Numbered from the stretch's first letter, positions 5,873 through 14,019 are shown. The stretch: 15,384 nt of DNA from Prado023 sp036375875 (GCA_036375875.1 DASVBK010000141.1:1-15384), one strand, 5' to 3'. Program-made: numbers and translations. Notes: a model not told the origin generated them from the sequence alone.

Positions 5873-8368
5873 TCAGGACACCTGCGCCTCGATGACGGCG
5901 AACCACTGCGCGAGGAGCTCCTCAGCCCGCTGGTCGCTGCCAGCCTCGACCCAGAGCCGGATGACCGGCTCGGTGTCGTCGGGCACCGCCAGGGTCCAGC
6001 TGCCGTCGGGCTCCCCGATGCGCACGCCCTCGGCGGTGTCCACGACCCGGCTGCCCGCGGTCTCCACCAGCGTGCGCATCACCGCGCCGCGCCGGCTCCA
6101 CGGGGTCGGCACCTGGGCCCGGGACATGTGGGCCTGGGGGATGCGTCGGTCGATCGCCGACAACGTCAGCTGGGTGCGCGCCACCAGGCCCACCAGCCGG
6201 ACGAAGGCGGCGATGCCGTCCACGTTCGGGCCCATCTCGGGCACGATGAACCCGCCACGGCCGTCGCCGGCGAAGACCAGCCCCGGGCGCTGGGCCACGC
6301 GCGACAGCGAGGCGGTCGAGGTGCCCGCCCACTCCACGTTCACGCCGTGGTAGGCGGTCACGTCCTGGGCCACCCGCGTGGTGTGCGAGGGCAGTCCCAC
6401 GACGCCGCCGCGCCGCTCGGCCGCCACCAGGTCCAGCAGCACGAGCAGGGCGCGGCCGTGGTCGAAGGGTCGGCCGGTCTCGTCCACGAGCGACAGCCGC
6501 TCGCCGGTCGGGTCGAAGCGCACCCCGAGGTCCGAGCGCGAGCTGGAGACCAGCTCGGCCAGCCGCGCCATGGCCGCGTGGTACGACCGCTGCGTCGAGG
6601 TCGGGTGCTCCTCGTCCAGGCGGTTGTTCACGGTGAGCACCGAGATACCCAGGTGCGAGATGACCCGTGGCAGCACGAGGGAGGCGGCCCCCAGGCCGGT
6701 GTCGACCACGACCTTGAGGTCGGCCTCGGCGACGCCGCTCACGTCGATCGAGGTCGCGATCTGCACGGCGTACTCGTCGATCGTGCGGTGCGGGGTGTGG
6801 ATGTCGCCGATCTCGCCCGGGAACGCCCGGCGGAAGTCGCGGCGGACCAGGATCCGCTCGAGGCGCTGCTGGTCGGGCACCGAGAGGTCCGAGCCCGTGC
6901 GATCGAGCACCAGCAGGTCCAGGCTCTCCGGCTCGCCCAGCGTGGTGCGCAGGTAGACCCCCCCGTCCGCGGCGCGCGCGACATCCGAGCGCGCGATCGG
7001 CAGCGGGGTGATGCGCAGGTCGCGCACGTCCAGGCCTGCGGCGGTCAGCGACCCGGCCAGCGCGCGGTTCATCGCCCGGGCGGCTCGGGAGTGGTCGCGC
7101 CCGACCGTCACGGTCGAGCCCTTGGGCAGCAGCGTGGCGTACGCGGCGGCGAGCCGGACGACCATCTCCGGGGTGATGTCGAGGTTCACGATGCCGCTCA
7201 CGCCGCGGGGGCCGAACAGCGACCGGTGGGCCTGGCCCTCCCAGATGACGTTGTCGTTGACGACGGCGCCGGCCTCGATCGTCTTCGAGGGGTAGACGTG
7301 CACCCCCGCGGCGATCTCGACCTCCTCCTCGAGCACGCACTGGTCGCCGACCACGGCGCCCTGGTCGACGTGCACCCGGGCACGCAGCTCCGTGGAACGA
7401 CCGATCAGGGCGGACTGCACCTCGCAGCCGGCGTCGACGTACACGCTCGCGTCGAGCAGGGAGCCCACCACCCGCGCGCCGCGGCGCACCATGACGTTGC
7501 TGCCCAGCACCGTGTTCGGCCCCACCACGCAGTCGCGCTCGATGCTGCTGTGCGGGCCGATGAAGCACGGGGCCAGCACGGTGGCGCTCGGGTCGAGGGC
7601 CGCCCCCTCACCCAGCCAGACCTGCGGGGCCATCTCGAAGCCGGCGATGTGCACGTCGACCAGGCCGTTGAGCGCGTCGCGCTGCACCGTGAGGTAGCTG
7701 TCGATCGTGCCGACGTCCTCCCAGTACCGATCCGTGATGTACCCGTAGAGCGGCGCCCCCGAGGCCAGCAGCGCCGGGAAGACGTCAGCCGACCAGTCCA
7801 CCACCTCGTCGGGTTCGATGAGGTCGAGCACCTGCGGGTCCACCACGTAGATGCCGGTGTTCACCGTGTCGGAGAACACCTGGCCCCACGTGGGCTTCTC
7901 GATGAAGCGCTCGATGCGGCCGTCCTCGGCGGTGATGACGTTGCCGAACTGCACCACGTTCGGCTTGCGGGCCAGGGCCACGGTGACCACGGCGCCGGTC
8001 TTGTGGTGGAAGGCGACGAGGTCGCTGAGGTCGATGTCGGTGAGGGCGTCGCCGGAGACCACCAGGAAGGGCTCGCCGGCCAGGCCCTGCTCGGCGTTCT
8101 TCACGCTGCCCGCCGTGCCCAGCGGCACCGACTCGGTGGCATAGCGCAGCGCCACGCCGTACTCCGCACCGTCGCCGAAGTAGGTGCGGACGCTGCCGGC
8201 GAGGTACTGCACGGTCACCACCGCCTCGGCGATCCCGTGGCGGTGCAGCAGCCGCAGCAGATGGGCCATGATCGGCTCGCCGACCACCGGGAGCAGCGGC
8301 TTGGGCACGTTGGTCGTCAGCGGGCGCAGGCGGGTGCCCTCGCCCCCGGCCATCACCACGGCGCGCAC
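5873..8368 (-). CDS. Mannose-1-phosphate guanylyltransferase-like protein fused to degenerate phosphomannomutase domain
   Basis: 831 residues in three parts. Residues 1-235 are a nucleotidyltransferase with GGEGTRLRPLT at 8-18 and PKPLLPV at 22-28, expected to join a sugar 1-phosphate to a nucleotide (GDP-mannose or a related sugar). Residues about 250-360 are left-handed beta-helix repeats. Residues about 380-826 are phosphoglucomutase/phosphomannomutase-like, but the key loops are altered. Where active enzymes have TASHNP, this protein has RTTLGE (474-479). The three-aspartate metal loop is reduced to AGDGRGG around Asp702. The phosphate-binding TEP with a nearby Arg (799-804) remains. The mutase half therefore probably lacks activity and may be regulatory or structural. 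The GTG start at 8368 is three bases after the pgsA-like stop, indicating coupling. The nucleotide and sugar specificity cannot be read from sequence. Confidence 0.88.
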   Translation of the reverse strand: MRAVVMAGGEGTRLRPLTTNVPKPLLPVVGEPIMAHLLRLLHRHGIAEAVVTVQYLAGSVRTYFGDGAEYGVALRYATESVPLGTAGSVKNAEQGLAGEPFLVVSGDALTDIDLSDLVAFHHKTGAVVTVALARKPNVVQFGNVITAEDGRIERFIEKPTWGQVFSDTVNTGIYVVDPQVLDLIEPDEVVDWSADVFPALLASGAPLYGYITDRYWEDVGTIDSYLTVQRDALNGLVDVHIAGFEMAPQVWLGEGAALDPSATVLAPCFIGPHSSIERDCVVGPNTVLGSNVMVRRGARVVGSLLDASVYVDAGCEVQSALIGRSTELRARVHVDQGAVVGDQCVLEEEVEIAAGVHVYPSKTIEAGAVVNDNVIWEGQAHRSLFGPRGVSGIVNLDITPEMVVRLAAAYATLLPKGSTVTVGRDHSRAARAMNRALAGSLTAAGLDVRDLRITPLPIARSDVARAADGGVYLRTTLGEPESLDLLVLDRTGSDLSVPDQQRLERILVRRDFRRAFPGEIGDIHTPHRTIDEYAVQIATSIDVSGVAEADLKVVVDTGLGAASLVLPRVISHLGISVLTVNNRLDEEHPTSTQRSYHAAMARLAELVSSSRSDLGVRFDPTGERLSLVDETGRPFDHGRALLVLLDLVAAERRGGVVGLPSHTTRVAQDVTAYHGVNVEWAGTSTASLSRVAQRPGLVFAGDGRGGFIVPEMGPNVDGIAAFVRLVGLVARTQLTLSAIDRRIPQAHMSRAQVPTPWSRRGAVMRTLVETAGSRVVDTAEGVRIGEPDGSWTLAVPDDTEPVIRLWVEAGSDQRAEELLAQWFAVIEAQVS

Positions 8369-8371
8369 GCG

Positions 8372-8974
8372 CTACCCCGCAGCCGGCACGGGGAAGCGGA
8401 TGCGGACCTCACGGGCCTGGCGCAGGTACAGCCAGGCGCTGTAGAGGTAGAGCCACGCGCCCCAGAGCGCCAGCGCCCAGCCCGCGATCCGGGCCAGCTC
8501 CGCCGGGCCGGACGTCGCCGACACCCCCCACATGAGCAGCGGGAAGGAGGCCATGAGGTGGAACGTGGCCGCCTTGCCCACGAAGTTGACCGGCAGACCG
8601 GTGACCCCATGGCGCTTGAGCTGCGCCATCTGCAGCGCGAGCACGGCGTCACGGGCCACCAGCAGGGCCACGAACCACCACGGCACCACGCCGCGCACGA
8701 GGAACACCACGAGCACGGCCAGCGTGGAGAGCCGATCGGCGATCGGGTCCAGCAGCTGCCCCACGCGCGAGATCTGGTTCCAGCGCCGGGCCAGCATCCC
8801 GTCGAAGTAGTCGGTGAGGCCCCCGAGCATCAGCACGAGGGCCGCGGCGCCGTCGGCCTCGGGCACCAGCGCCAGCCAGACGAACAGTGGGATCGTGAGC
8901 AGCCGGACGGCGGACAGCACGTTGGGCAGGGTGAGGACCCGGTCGGTCTGCACCTGCGTCTGCTGCACCTGCAT
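8372..8974 (-). CDS. pgsA: CDP-alcohol phosphatidyltransferase (PgsA-like, Rv1822 type)
   Basis: 200-residue membrane enzyme that transfers a phosphatidyl group from CDP-diacylglycerol to an alcohol acceptor. The full signature D-x2-DG-x2-AR-x8-G-x3-D-x3-D is present: Asp55, Asp58, Gly59, Ala62, Arg63, Gly72, Asp76 and Asp80. These residues bind CDP and two metal ions. Five or six hydrophobic helices surround it. M. tuberculosis Rv1822 (pgsA2) holds the same position in the gene order. The acceptor (glycerol 3-phosphate, cardiolipin precursor or inositol phosphate) cannot be settled by inspection. The ATG at 8974 has a GGGGGCGAG stretch just upstream. It appears to head the long minus-strand run, since 80 bases separate it from the gene before it. 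Confidence 0.88.
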   Translation of the reverse strand: MQVQQTQVQTDRVLTLPNVLSAVRLLTIPLFVWLALVPEADGAAALVLMLGGLTDYFDGMLARRWNQISRVGQLLDPIADRLSTLAVLVVFLVRGVVPWWFVALLVARDAVLALQMAQLKRHGVTGLPVNFVGKAATFHLMASFPLLMWGVSATSGPAELARIAGWALALWGAWLYLYSAWLYLRQAREVRIRFPVPAAG

Positions 8975-9010
8975 GCGCTCGCCCCCACTCGCCCGTCGTC
9001 AGGTGGCGCC

Positions 9011-9016
9011 AGCGTA
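9011..9016 (-). promoter_or_regulatory. Weak candidate -10 hexamer ahead of pgsA-like gene
   Basis: TACGCT on the minus strand lies about 36 bases before the ATG at 8974. No good -35 is found at 16-18 bases, though TGGACG is 19 bases upstream. Between them sits the GC-rich palindrome GCGGGCGCCCGC (9020-9031), which could instead act as a transcription stop for the preceding gene. Confidence 0.25.
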
Positions 9017-9054
9017 CCGGCGGGCGCCCGCAGGGCGTCCACGCGAGCCGGTGC

Positions 9055-9666
9055 TCACCAGAGCGTGACGGCCTGCCGTGACCAGGTCGGGTCCTGGAGG
9101 TTGGCCACCAGCCACTGCGCGACGTCGGCTCGCGCGATCCGGGAGCCGCCGACCCTGCCCTCGGTGAGCACGTGCGCCTCGCCCCGCGGCGGATCGTCAG
9201 TGAGGCCCACGCAGCGTGCGATGGTCCAGTCCAGGTCGCTGGCCATGATCACCCGCTCCTGGCCGTCGTGGTCGGCGATGGCGTTGCGCAGCACGACCCC
9301 GAGGACGGCCCGCACCGGCAGCGGCAGCTGGCTCGCTGAGCCCCCGGCGCCCACGGTGCTCATGGCCAGCAGCCGGGTGCCGGCTGGCAGCGCGGCGACG
9401 ATGGCCGTCATGGCGTCGGTGATGACCGTGCTGCGGCCCATCGTCCGGCCGCCGATGGCGCTGATGACCGCCTCGGCGCCGGCCACCGCCCGCGCCACCG
9501 CCTGCGGGTCGGTGGCATCGCCGACCTCGACGGTGACCCCCTCGGGCACCGAGCCGAGGCGCTCGGCGTCACGCACGAGGACGGTGACCTCGTGCCCGGC
9601 CGCGAGGGCGGCGCGCAGGACCTCCCCTCCGGTGCCGCCGGTCGCGCCGAACAGCGTGAGGCGCAT
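9055..9666 (-). CDS. NAD(P)-binding NmrA-like / atypical short-chain dehydrogenase family protein
   Basis: 203-residue Rossmann-fold protein. The dinucleotide-binding loop is at the very N-terminus: LTLFGATGGTGGEVLRAALA, with Gly7, Gly10 and Gly13 in the GxxGxxG form. Next come VTVLVRDAERL, VEVGDATDPQAVARAV, VISAIGG, and a TIARCVGLTD segment typical of the NAD(P)H-binding (BLVRB/NmrA-like) group. The YxxxK catalytic pair of classical short-chain dehydrogenases is not evident, so it may be a flavin or biliverdin reductase-like enzyme or a redox sensor. The ATG at 9666 is five bases after the enoyl-CoA hydratase stop, so the two form an operon. The substrate is unknown. Confidence 0.85.
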   Translation of the reverse strand: MRLTLFGATGGTGGEVLRAALAAGHEVTVLVRDAERLGSVPEGVTVEVGDATDPQAVARAVAGAEAVISAIGGRTMGRSTVITDAMTAIVAALPAGTRLLAMSTVGAGGSASQLPLPVRAVLGVVLRNAIADHDGQERVIMASDLDWTIARCVGLTDDPPRGEAHVLTEGRVGGSRIARADVAQWLVANLQDPTWSRQAVTLW

Positions 9667-9671
9667 CGCGG

Positions 9672-10487
9672 TCACCGACCCGTGAATCGGGCCTTGCCGG
9701 GCCCCTCCGCGAGGAACGACGCCATCCCGATCGACCGGTCGTCGGTGGCGAACAGCCCGGCGAACTCGAGCCGCTCGATCTGGCAGCCCGTCGCCACGTC
9801 GACCTCGAGGCCCAGGTTGATCGCGCGCTTGGCCGCCGCGAGGGCCAGCGGTGCTCCGGCGGCCAGCTGGGCGGCGAGCGCGCCGGCCACGGCGTGGACC
9901 TCGGCATCGTCGACGACCCGGTCGACCATCCCCATCGCCAGCGCCTCGTCGGCCGTCACGTGGCGGCCGGTGAAGATCAGGTCCTTGGCCCGGGAGGGGC
10001 CGATGAGCCGCGGCAGGCGCTGCGAGCCCCCCAGGCCGGGGATCACGCCGAGCAGCACCTCGGGCTGCCCGAGCTTGGCCCGGGTGCCGGCCACGCGCAG
10101 GTCCGCGGCCAGGGCCAGCTCGCACCCGCCGCCCAGCGCGAACCCGGTGATGGCGGCGATGACCGGCATCGGCAGCCCCGCCACGGCGTTGAACGACTCC
10201 TGCAGCAGCTTCGAGCCGGCGGCCATGTCCTGGTAGCTCATCGCGGCCATCTCCTTGATGTCCGCGCCGGCGGCGAACATCCGCTCACCGCCGTAGATCA
10301 CCACCGCGCGGACATCGCCGGCATCGCCGGCATCGGCCAACCACCGGGCGTGCCCCAGGATCTCGCGCTGCATGGCCAGGTTCAGCGCATTGACCGGGGG
10401 CCGATCCAGGCGCAGCGTGGCCACCGCGTCCTCGAGCTCGACACGCGTCACCTCGCCGGTGCGCACCACTGCAGCCGCCATGGCCAT
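9672..10487 (-). CDS. Enoyl-CoA hydratase/isomerase (crotonase) family protein
   Basis: 271 residues, the normal length for a crotonase. It probably hydrates a trans-2-enoyl-CoA in fatty-acid or amino-acid breakdown. Oxyanion-hole segments are present: AAGADIKEM (73-80) and ALGGGCELAL (117-126). Both catalytic glutamates of true hydratases are retained at Glu123 (GGGCEL) and Glu143 (GQPEVLLGVIPGLGG). The start is ATG at 10487; an ATG two codons later (10481), with AGGGG eight bases upstream, is equally plausible. An open frame continues far upstream over the divergent glgX gene and is not real. A nine-base tandem repeat in the gene gives DAGDAGD around residues 52-58. It heads the pair with the NmrA-like gene. 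The exact substrate is not determinable. Confidence 0.93.
   Translation of the reverse strand: MAMAAAVVRTGEVTRVELEDAVATLRLDRPPVNALNLAMQREILGHARWLADAGDAGDVRAVVIYGGERMFAAGADIKEMAAMSYQDMAAGSKLLQESFNAVAGLPMPVIAAITGFALGGGCELALAADLRVAGTRAKLGQPEVLLGVIPGLGGSQRLPRLIGPSRAKDLIFTGRHVTADEALAMGMVDRVVDDAEVHAVAGALAAQLAAGAPLALAAAKRAINLGLEVDVATGCQIERLEFAGLFATDDRSIGMASFLAEGPGKARFTGR
10313..10336 (-). repeat. 9-bp tandem repeat inside the enoyl-CoA hydratase gene
   Basis: CATCGCCGG occurs twice in tandem (10313-10330), followed by a partial copy CATCGG. The period is a multiple of three, so the frame is kept and the protein gains repeated Asp-Ala-Gly units in a surface loop before the first oxyanion-hole strand. 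Confidence 0.6.
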
Positions 10488-10545
10488 CACCCCTGTCCCT
10501 CGCTCGCCGCTCGGCCCTGCGGGCCTGCCGGCCTGACGCTCCCGG

Positions 10546-10551
10546 AGCCTA
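10546..10551 (-). promoter_or_regulatory. Candidate -10 hexamer for the enoyl-CoA hydratase operon
   Basis: TAGGCT on the minus strand lies about 58 bases before the ATG. No recognisable -35 accompanies it. The 126-base divergent gap (10488-10613) otherwise shows only GC-rich sequence, plus the glgX -10 candidate at its far end. Confidence 0.25.
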
Positions 10552-10600
10552 GCGAGGCGCCACGAGGGCCAGACGGCCAGCCGGCACGCCGCAGCCCGGC

Positions 10601-10606
10601 TACCCT
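10601..10606 (+). promoter_or_regulatory. Candidate -10 hexamer for leaderless glgX mRNA
   Basis: TACCCT lies seven bases before the GTG start of glgX, with no ribosome binding site between. This is the same arrangement as ahead of gcvP and the DUF151 gene. No clear -35 is visible. Confidence 0.4.
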
Positions 10607-10613
10607 TCTGCCC

Positions 10614-12803
10614 GTGCACGGTGCGGTGGAGGGCGTGGTCGGCCCCGGCGGTGATGGGCCGAGCTCGGTCCGACAGGTGGGTCGCGCGCCCGAGCGGCTG
10701 CCCGATGCGTGGCCGGGCACGTGGGACCCCCTGGGCGTGACCCTCGACGACAACGGCGCGAACGTCGCGATCTGGGCCGAGGGCGCCTACGGCGTGGACC
10801 TGTGCCTCTTCGACGACGACGGGGCCGAGCGACGCATCGCGTTGCAGGAGAAGACCTTCCACGTCTTCCACGGCTACGTGCCGGGGATGCGCGCGGGCGA
10901 TCGCTACGGATTCCGGGTGCACGGGCCCTGGGACCCCTGGCGCGGCGACCGGTGGAACGGCCAGAAGCTGCTCATGGACCCGTACGCCCGGGCCATCGAC
11001 GGCGAGTACCAGCCCCACCCGGCGACGCGCGGCCACGTGGGCACCGACGACACCGTGCGCGACGACCAGGACTCCGCGCCCTACGTGCCGCGCTGCGTCG
11101 TGGTCGGCGACGACGGCTTCGACTGGCGCGGCGACGTGCGCCCAGCCACCCCGTGGACCGAGACGGTCATCTACGAGGCCCACGTCAAGGGCTTCACGAT
11201 GCGCCATCCCGAGATTCCCGAGCACCTGCGCGGCACCTACGCGGGCATGGCCCACCCGGCCGCCATCGAACACCTCAGGCGGCTGGGCGTGACCGCGGTC
11301 GAGCTGCTGCCGATCCACCACTTCATCAGCGAGGACCACGTCCTGGCCAACGGCCTGGTGAACTACTGGGGCTACAACACCCTTGGCTTCTTCGCCCCGC
11401 ATGCCGCCTACAGCTCCTCGGGCACCCGCGGCCAGCAGGTCAGCGAGTTCAAGGAGATGGTCCGGGCGCTGCACGCCGCCGGCCTCGAGGTGATCCTCGA
11501 CGTGGTCTACAACCACTCGGCGGAGGGCAACGAGCAGGGGCCGACGCTGTCGTTCCGGGGCATCGACAACAACGGCTACTACCGCCTCAGCGACGGCCGG
11601 CGCTACGCCGACTACACCGGCTGCGGCAACACCCCGGACGCCTCGCAGCCGCACGTCCTGCAGCTGATCATGGACTCGCTGCGCTACTGGGTGACCGAGA
11701 TGCACGTCGACGGGTTCCGGTTCGACCTGGCCAGCGCCCTGGCCCGCTCGTTCCACGACGTGGACATGCTCGGCTCGTTCATGTCGACCATCCAGCAGGA
11801 TCCCGTGCTGCGCTCGGTGAAGCTCATCGCCGAGCCGTGGGACGTCGGCGCCGGTGGCTACCAGGTGGGCGAGTTCCCGCCGCTGTGGACCGAGTGGAAC
11901 GACAAGTACCGCGACTGCGTGCGGGACTACTGGCGCGGGTTCGGCTCGCTGGCCGAGCTCGGCTGGCGGCTCACCGGCTCAGCGGACCTCTACGCCTCCG
12001 AGGGGCGACGGCCGTTCGCCTCGATCAACTTCGTCACCGCCCACGACGGCTTCACCATGCGCGACCTCGTGAGCTACTCGACCAAGCACAACCTGGCCAA
12101 CAAGGAGCACAACCGCGACGGCACGGACAACAACCGCTCCTGGAACCACGGGGTCGAGGGGCCGACGGACGACCCGGACATCAGTGCCCTGCGCGAGCGG
12201 CAGATCCGCAACTTCCTCACCACGCTGCTGCTGAGCACCGGCGTGCCGATGCTCACCATGGGCGACGAGCTGGGCCGCACCCAGGGCGGCAACAACAACG
12301 CGTACTGCCAGGACAACCACATCTCCTACGTGGACTGGGACCTCGAGGCGTGGCAGCGCGACCTGCTGGTCTTCACCGCCGGCGTGGTGCACCTGCGCCG
12401 TACCCACCAGGTGTTCAAGCGCAAGTACTTCTTCGAGGGCACCGCCCCCGACCCGGGCCGGCCCAAGGACCTGGCCTGGCTGCGCGGCGACGGTCGCGAG
12501 CTCACCGAGGTCGACTGGCACTTCAGCGACAACCGCATGGTGGGCATGTACCTCTCCGGCGACCTGCGCACCCGCGGCCCGCGCGGCGAGGCGATGGTCG
12601 ACGACCCCTTCCTGCTGGTCATGAACGGCTCGCCGCACGCGGGCACGTTCCTGCTGCCCGGGCCGCCGTTCGGCACCGAGTACCAGGTGGTCGTCGACAC
12701 CGTGGGTGGATTCGCCGGGGAGTTCGGCCACACCCGCACGCACGGCACGGCGCTGCCGATGCCCCCGTTCAGCACGAAGCTGCTGCGCGTGCTGGCACGC
12801 TGA
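10614..12803 (+). CDS. glgX: Glycogen debranching enzyme GlgX (GH13 isoamylase type)
   Basis: 729 residues. It hydrolyses alpha-1,6 branch points of glycogen or limit dextrins in the cytoplasm. An N-terminal CBM48-like beta domain (about 35-120, DAWPGTWDPLGVTLDDNGAN, then CLFDDDGAE) precedes the GH13 barrel. Catalytic regions are intact: VILDVVYNHSAEGNEQGP (Asp296 in region I), GFRFDLASAL with nucleophile Asp371, LIAEPWDVG with acid/base Glu407, and VTAHDGFTMRD with Asp478. GRTQGGNNNAYCQDN, downstream of the catalytic regions, is typical of GlgX. The GTG at 10614 gives about 30 residues of non-conserved extension before WPGT; the start is uncertain. An in-frame opening continues upstream to 9894, but only over the antisense hydratase gene. 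It is the only plus-strand gene in the window and is transcribed towards msiK. Confidence 0.95.
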   Translation: MHGAVEGVVGPGGDGPSSVRQVGRAPERLPDAWPGTWDPLGVTLDDNGANVAIWAEGAYGVDLCLFDDDGAERRIALQEKTFHVFHGYVPGMRAGDRYGFRVHGPWDPWRGDRWNGQKLLMDPYARAIDGEYQPHPATRGHVGTDDTVRDDQDSAPYVPRCVVVGDDGFDWRGDVRPATPWTETVIYEAHVKGFTMRHPEIPEHLRGTYAGMAHPAAIEHLRRLGVTAVELLPIHHFISEDHVLANGLVNYWGYNTLGFFAPHAAYSSSGTRGQQVSEFKEMVRALHAAGLEVILDVVYNHSAEGNEQGPTLSFRGIDNNGYYRLSDGRRYADYTGCGNTPDASQPHVLQLIMDSLRYWVTEMHVDGFRFDLASALARSFHDVDMLGSFMSTIQQDPVLRSVKLIAEPWDVGAGGYQVGEFPPLWTEWNDKYRDCVRDYWRGFGSLAELGWRLTGSADLYASEGRRPFASINFVTAHDGFTMRDLVSYSTKHNLANKEHNRDGTDNNRSWNHGVEGPTDDPDISALRERQIRNFLTTLLLSTGVPMLTMGDELGRTQGGNNNAYCQDNHISYVDWDLEAWQRDLLVFTAGVVHLRRTHQVFKRKYFFEGTAPDPGRPKDLAWLRGDGRELTEVDWHFSDNRMVGMYLSGDLRTRGPRGEAMVDDPFLLVMNGSPHAGTFLLPGPPFGTEYQVVVDTVGGFAGEFGHTRTHGTALPMPPFSTKLLRVLAR

Positions 12804-12815
12804 GCCCGTCGCGGG

Positions 12816-12844
12816 TGCGCCGGGCCCCCGACGGGCCCGGCGCA
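12816..12844. terminator. Strong GC hairpin after glgX
   Basis: TGCGCCGGGCCC (12816-12827) pairs perfectly with GGGCCCGGCGCA (12833-12844) across a five-base loop, 13 bases after the glgX stop. There is no T-run, as is common for terminators of GC-rich actinomycetes. It should stop glgX transcription and may work in both directions. Confidence 0.75.
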
Positions 12845-12870
12845 GTTGGCGTGTCACGCCCGCGACGCGA

Positions 12871-12900
12871 ACGAGCCGCCCCCGGGGGGGAGCGGCTCGT
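12871..12900. terminator. Hairpin after msiK (convergent terminator)
   Basis: ACGAGCCGC (12871-12879) pairs with GCGGCTCGT (12892-12900) around a 12-base C/G-rich loop, 17 bases beyond the msiK stop on the minus strand. With the hairpin at 12816-12844 it forms a double barrier between the convergent genes. Confidence 0.65.
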
Positions 12901-12917
12901 CAGCGGGTCGGGCGGGG

Positions 12918-14012
12918 TCAGTTCGGCAGCCGGTCGCCTGTCTCGGGGTCGAACAGGTGGACGTGCCCGGGCTTGGCCTTGAGGTTCAGGATGCTGCCCC
13001 GCTGCGGGTGCAGCCGGCCGTCGGTGCGGACCACCACCTGCTGCGAGGCGCCGCCGGGCAGCAGCACCTCCGAGTACACGTACGCGTCGGCGCCGAGGCC
13101 CTCGACGATCTGCACCTCGACCGGCCACGAGTCCTGGGTCTCGACGACCTCGAGGTCCTCCGGGCGGAAGCCCATGACGACCGAGGAGCGCGAGCGCGAG
13201 TGCAGCTCCGCCGCGGTCGGTGCCGGGATCGGCACCGCCTTGTTGCCCAGGCGCACCGAGCCGTCGACGACCGGGGCCTGGACCAGGTTCATGGCCGGGC
13301 TGCCGATGAAGCCGGCCACGAACACGTTCGCCGGGCTGTCGTACAGGTCCTGCGGGGTGCCGACCTGCATGAGGATGCCGTCCTTGAGCACCGCGATGCG
13401 GTCGCCCATCGTCATGGCCTCGGTCTGGTCGTGGGTCACGTAGACGGTCGTGACACCGAGGTCGCGCTGCAGCTTGGCGATCTGCGTGCGGGTCTGCACG
13501 CGCAGCTTCGCGTCGAGGTTCGACAGCGGCTCGTCCATGAGGAACACCTGGGGCTTGCGCACGATCGCGCGGCCCATCGCGACGCGCTGGCGCTGGCCGC
13601 CGGACAGCGCCTTGGGCTTGCGGTCCAGGTAGGGCTCGAGGTCCAGGATCTTGGCCGCCTCCTTCACGCGGGTCTCGATCTCGGCCTTCGGCATGCCGGC
13701 GATCTGCAGGGCGAAGCCCATGTTGTCGCGCACCGTCATGTGGGGGTAGAGCGCGTAGGACTGGAAGACCATCGCGATGTCACGGTCCTTCGGCGCCAGG
13801 GTCGTGACGTCGCGCTCCCCGATGAAGATCCGGCCCTCGTTGACCTCCTCGAGGCCCGCGAGCATGCGCAGCGAGGTGGACTTGCCGCAGCCCGAGGGGC
13901 CCACGAGGACGAGGAACTCCCCGTCGGCGATCTCGAGGTCGAGCTTGTCCAGGGCGGGCTTGGTGGAACCGGGGTAGACCCGGGTTGCTCCCTTGAAGGA
14001 CACAGTGGCCAT
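12918..14012 (-). CDS. msiK: MsiK/MalK-type sugar ABC transporter ATP-binding protein
   Basis: 364-residue ATPase that energises carbohydrate ABC importers of the CUT1 group. The nucleotide-binding domain has Walker A GPSGCGKST (38-46), Q-loop Gln84 (FQSYALYPHM), signature LSGGQ (136-140), Walker B VFLMDE (156-161), D-loop SNLD (164-167) and switch His194. A C-terminal MalK-type regulatory domain follows (VAGFIGSPAMNLVQAP, GFRPEDLEVV, HVHLFDPETGDRLPN). The opening MATVSFKGATRVYPGSTKPA closely resembles streptomycete MsiK, a shared ATPase serving several sugar importers. No permease or binding-protein genes are nearby, which fits that multi-use role. The ATG at 14012 is seven bases after the beta-glucosidase stop; AAGGGAAG lies somewhat far upstream. 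Identity is very secure. Confidence 0.95.
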   Translation of the reverse strand: MATVSFKGATRVYPGSTKPALDKLDLEIADGEFLVLVGPSGCGKSTSLRMLAGLEEVNEGRIFIGERDVTTLAPKDRDIAMVFQSYALYPHMTVRDNMGFALQIAGMPKAEIETRVKEAAKILDLEPYLDRKPKALSGGQRQRVAMGRAIVRKPQVFLMDEPLSNLDAKLRVQTRTQIAKLQRDLGVTTVYVTHDQTEAMTMGDRIAVLKDGILMQVGTPQDLYDSPANVFVAGFIGSPAMNLVQAPVVDGSVRLGNKAVPIPAPTAAELHSRSRSSVVMGFRPEDLEVVETQDSWPVEVQIVEGLGADAYVYSEVLLPGGASQQVVVRTDGRLHPQRGSILNLKAKPGHVHLFDPETGDRLPN

Positions 14013-14019
14013 GGCGCGA

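Noticed and set aside
5693..9685. Very long plus-strand open frame (about 1330 codons) opposite the pgsA to DUF881 genes
   Set aside because: It is rich in His, Arg, Gln and Gly with no domain resemblance, and it is antisense to four well-supported genes. GC-rich third positions remove stops on the opposite strand.
9667..10125. Upstream extension of the NmrA-like reading frame over the hydratase gene
   Set aside because: The residues before MRLTLFGATG are alternate-frame translation of the hydratase. The Rossmann fold begins at the ATG at 9666.
9894..10613. Upstream extension of the glgX frame
   Set aside because: It runs over the antisense enoyl-CoA hydratase gene and lacks GlgX family sequence; the protein proper begins near WPGT, shortly after the GTG at 10614.
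10488..11756. Upstream extension of the hydratase frame, antisense to glgX
   Set aside because: The sequence before the crotonase start is low-complexity and antisense to catalytic parts of glgX.
10709..12982. 757-codon plus-strand frame overlapping glgX
   Set aside because: Arg/Pro/Gly-rich shadow in another frame of glgX with no recognisable motif.
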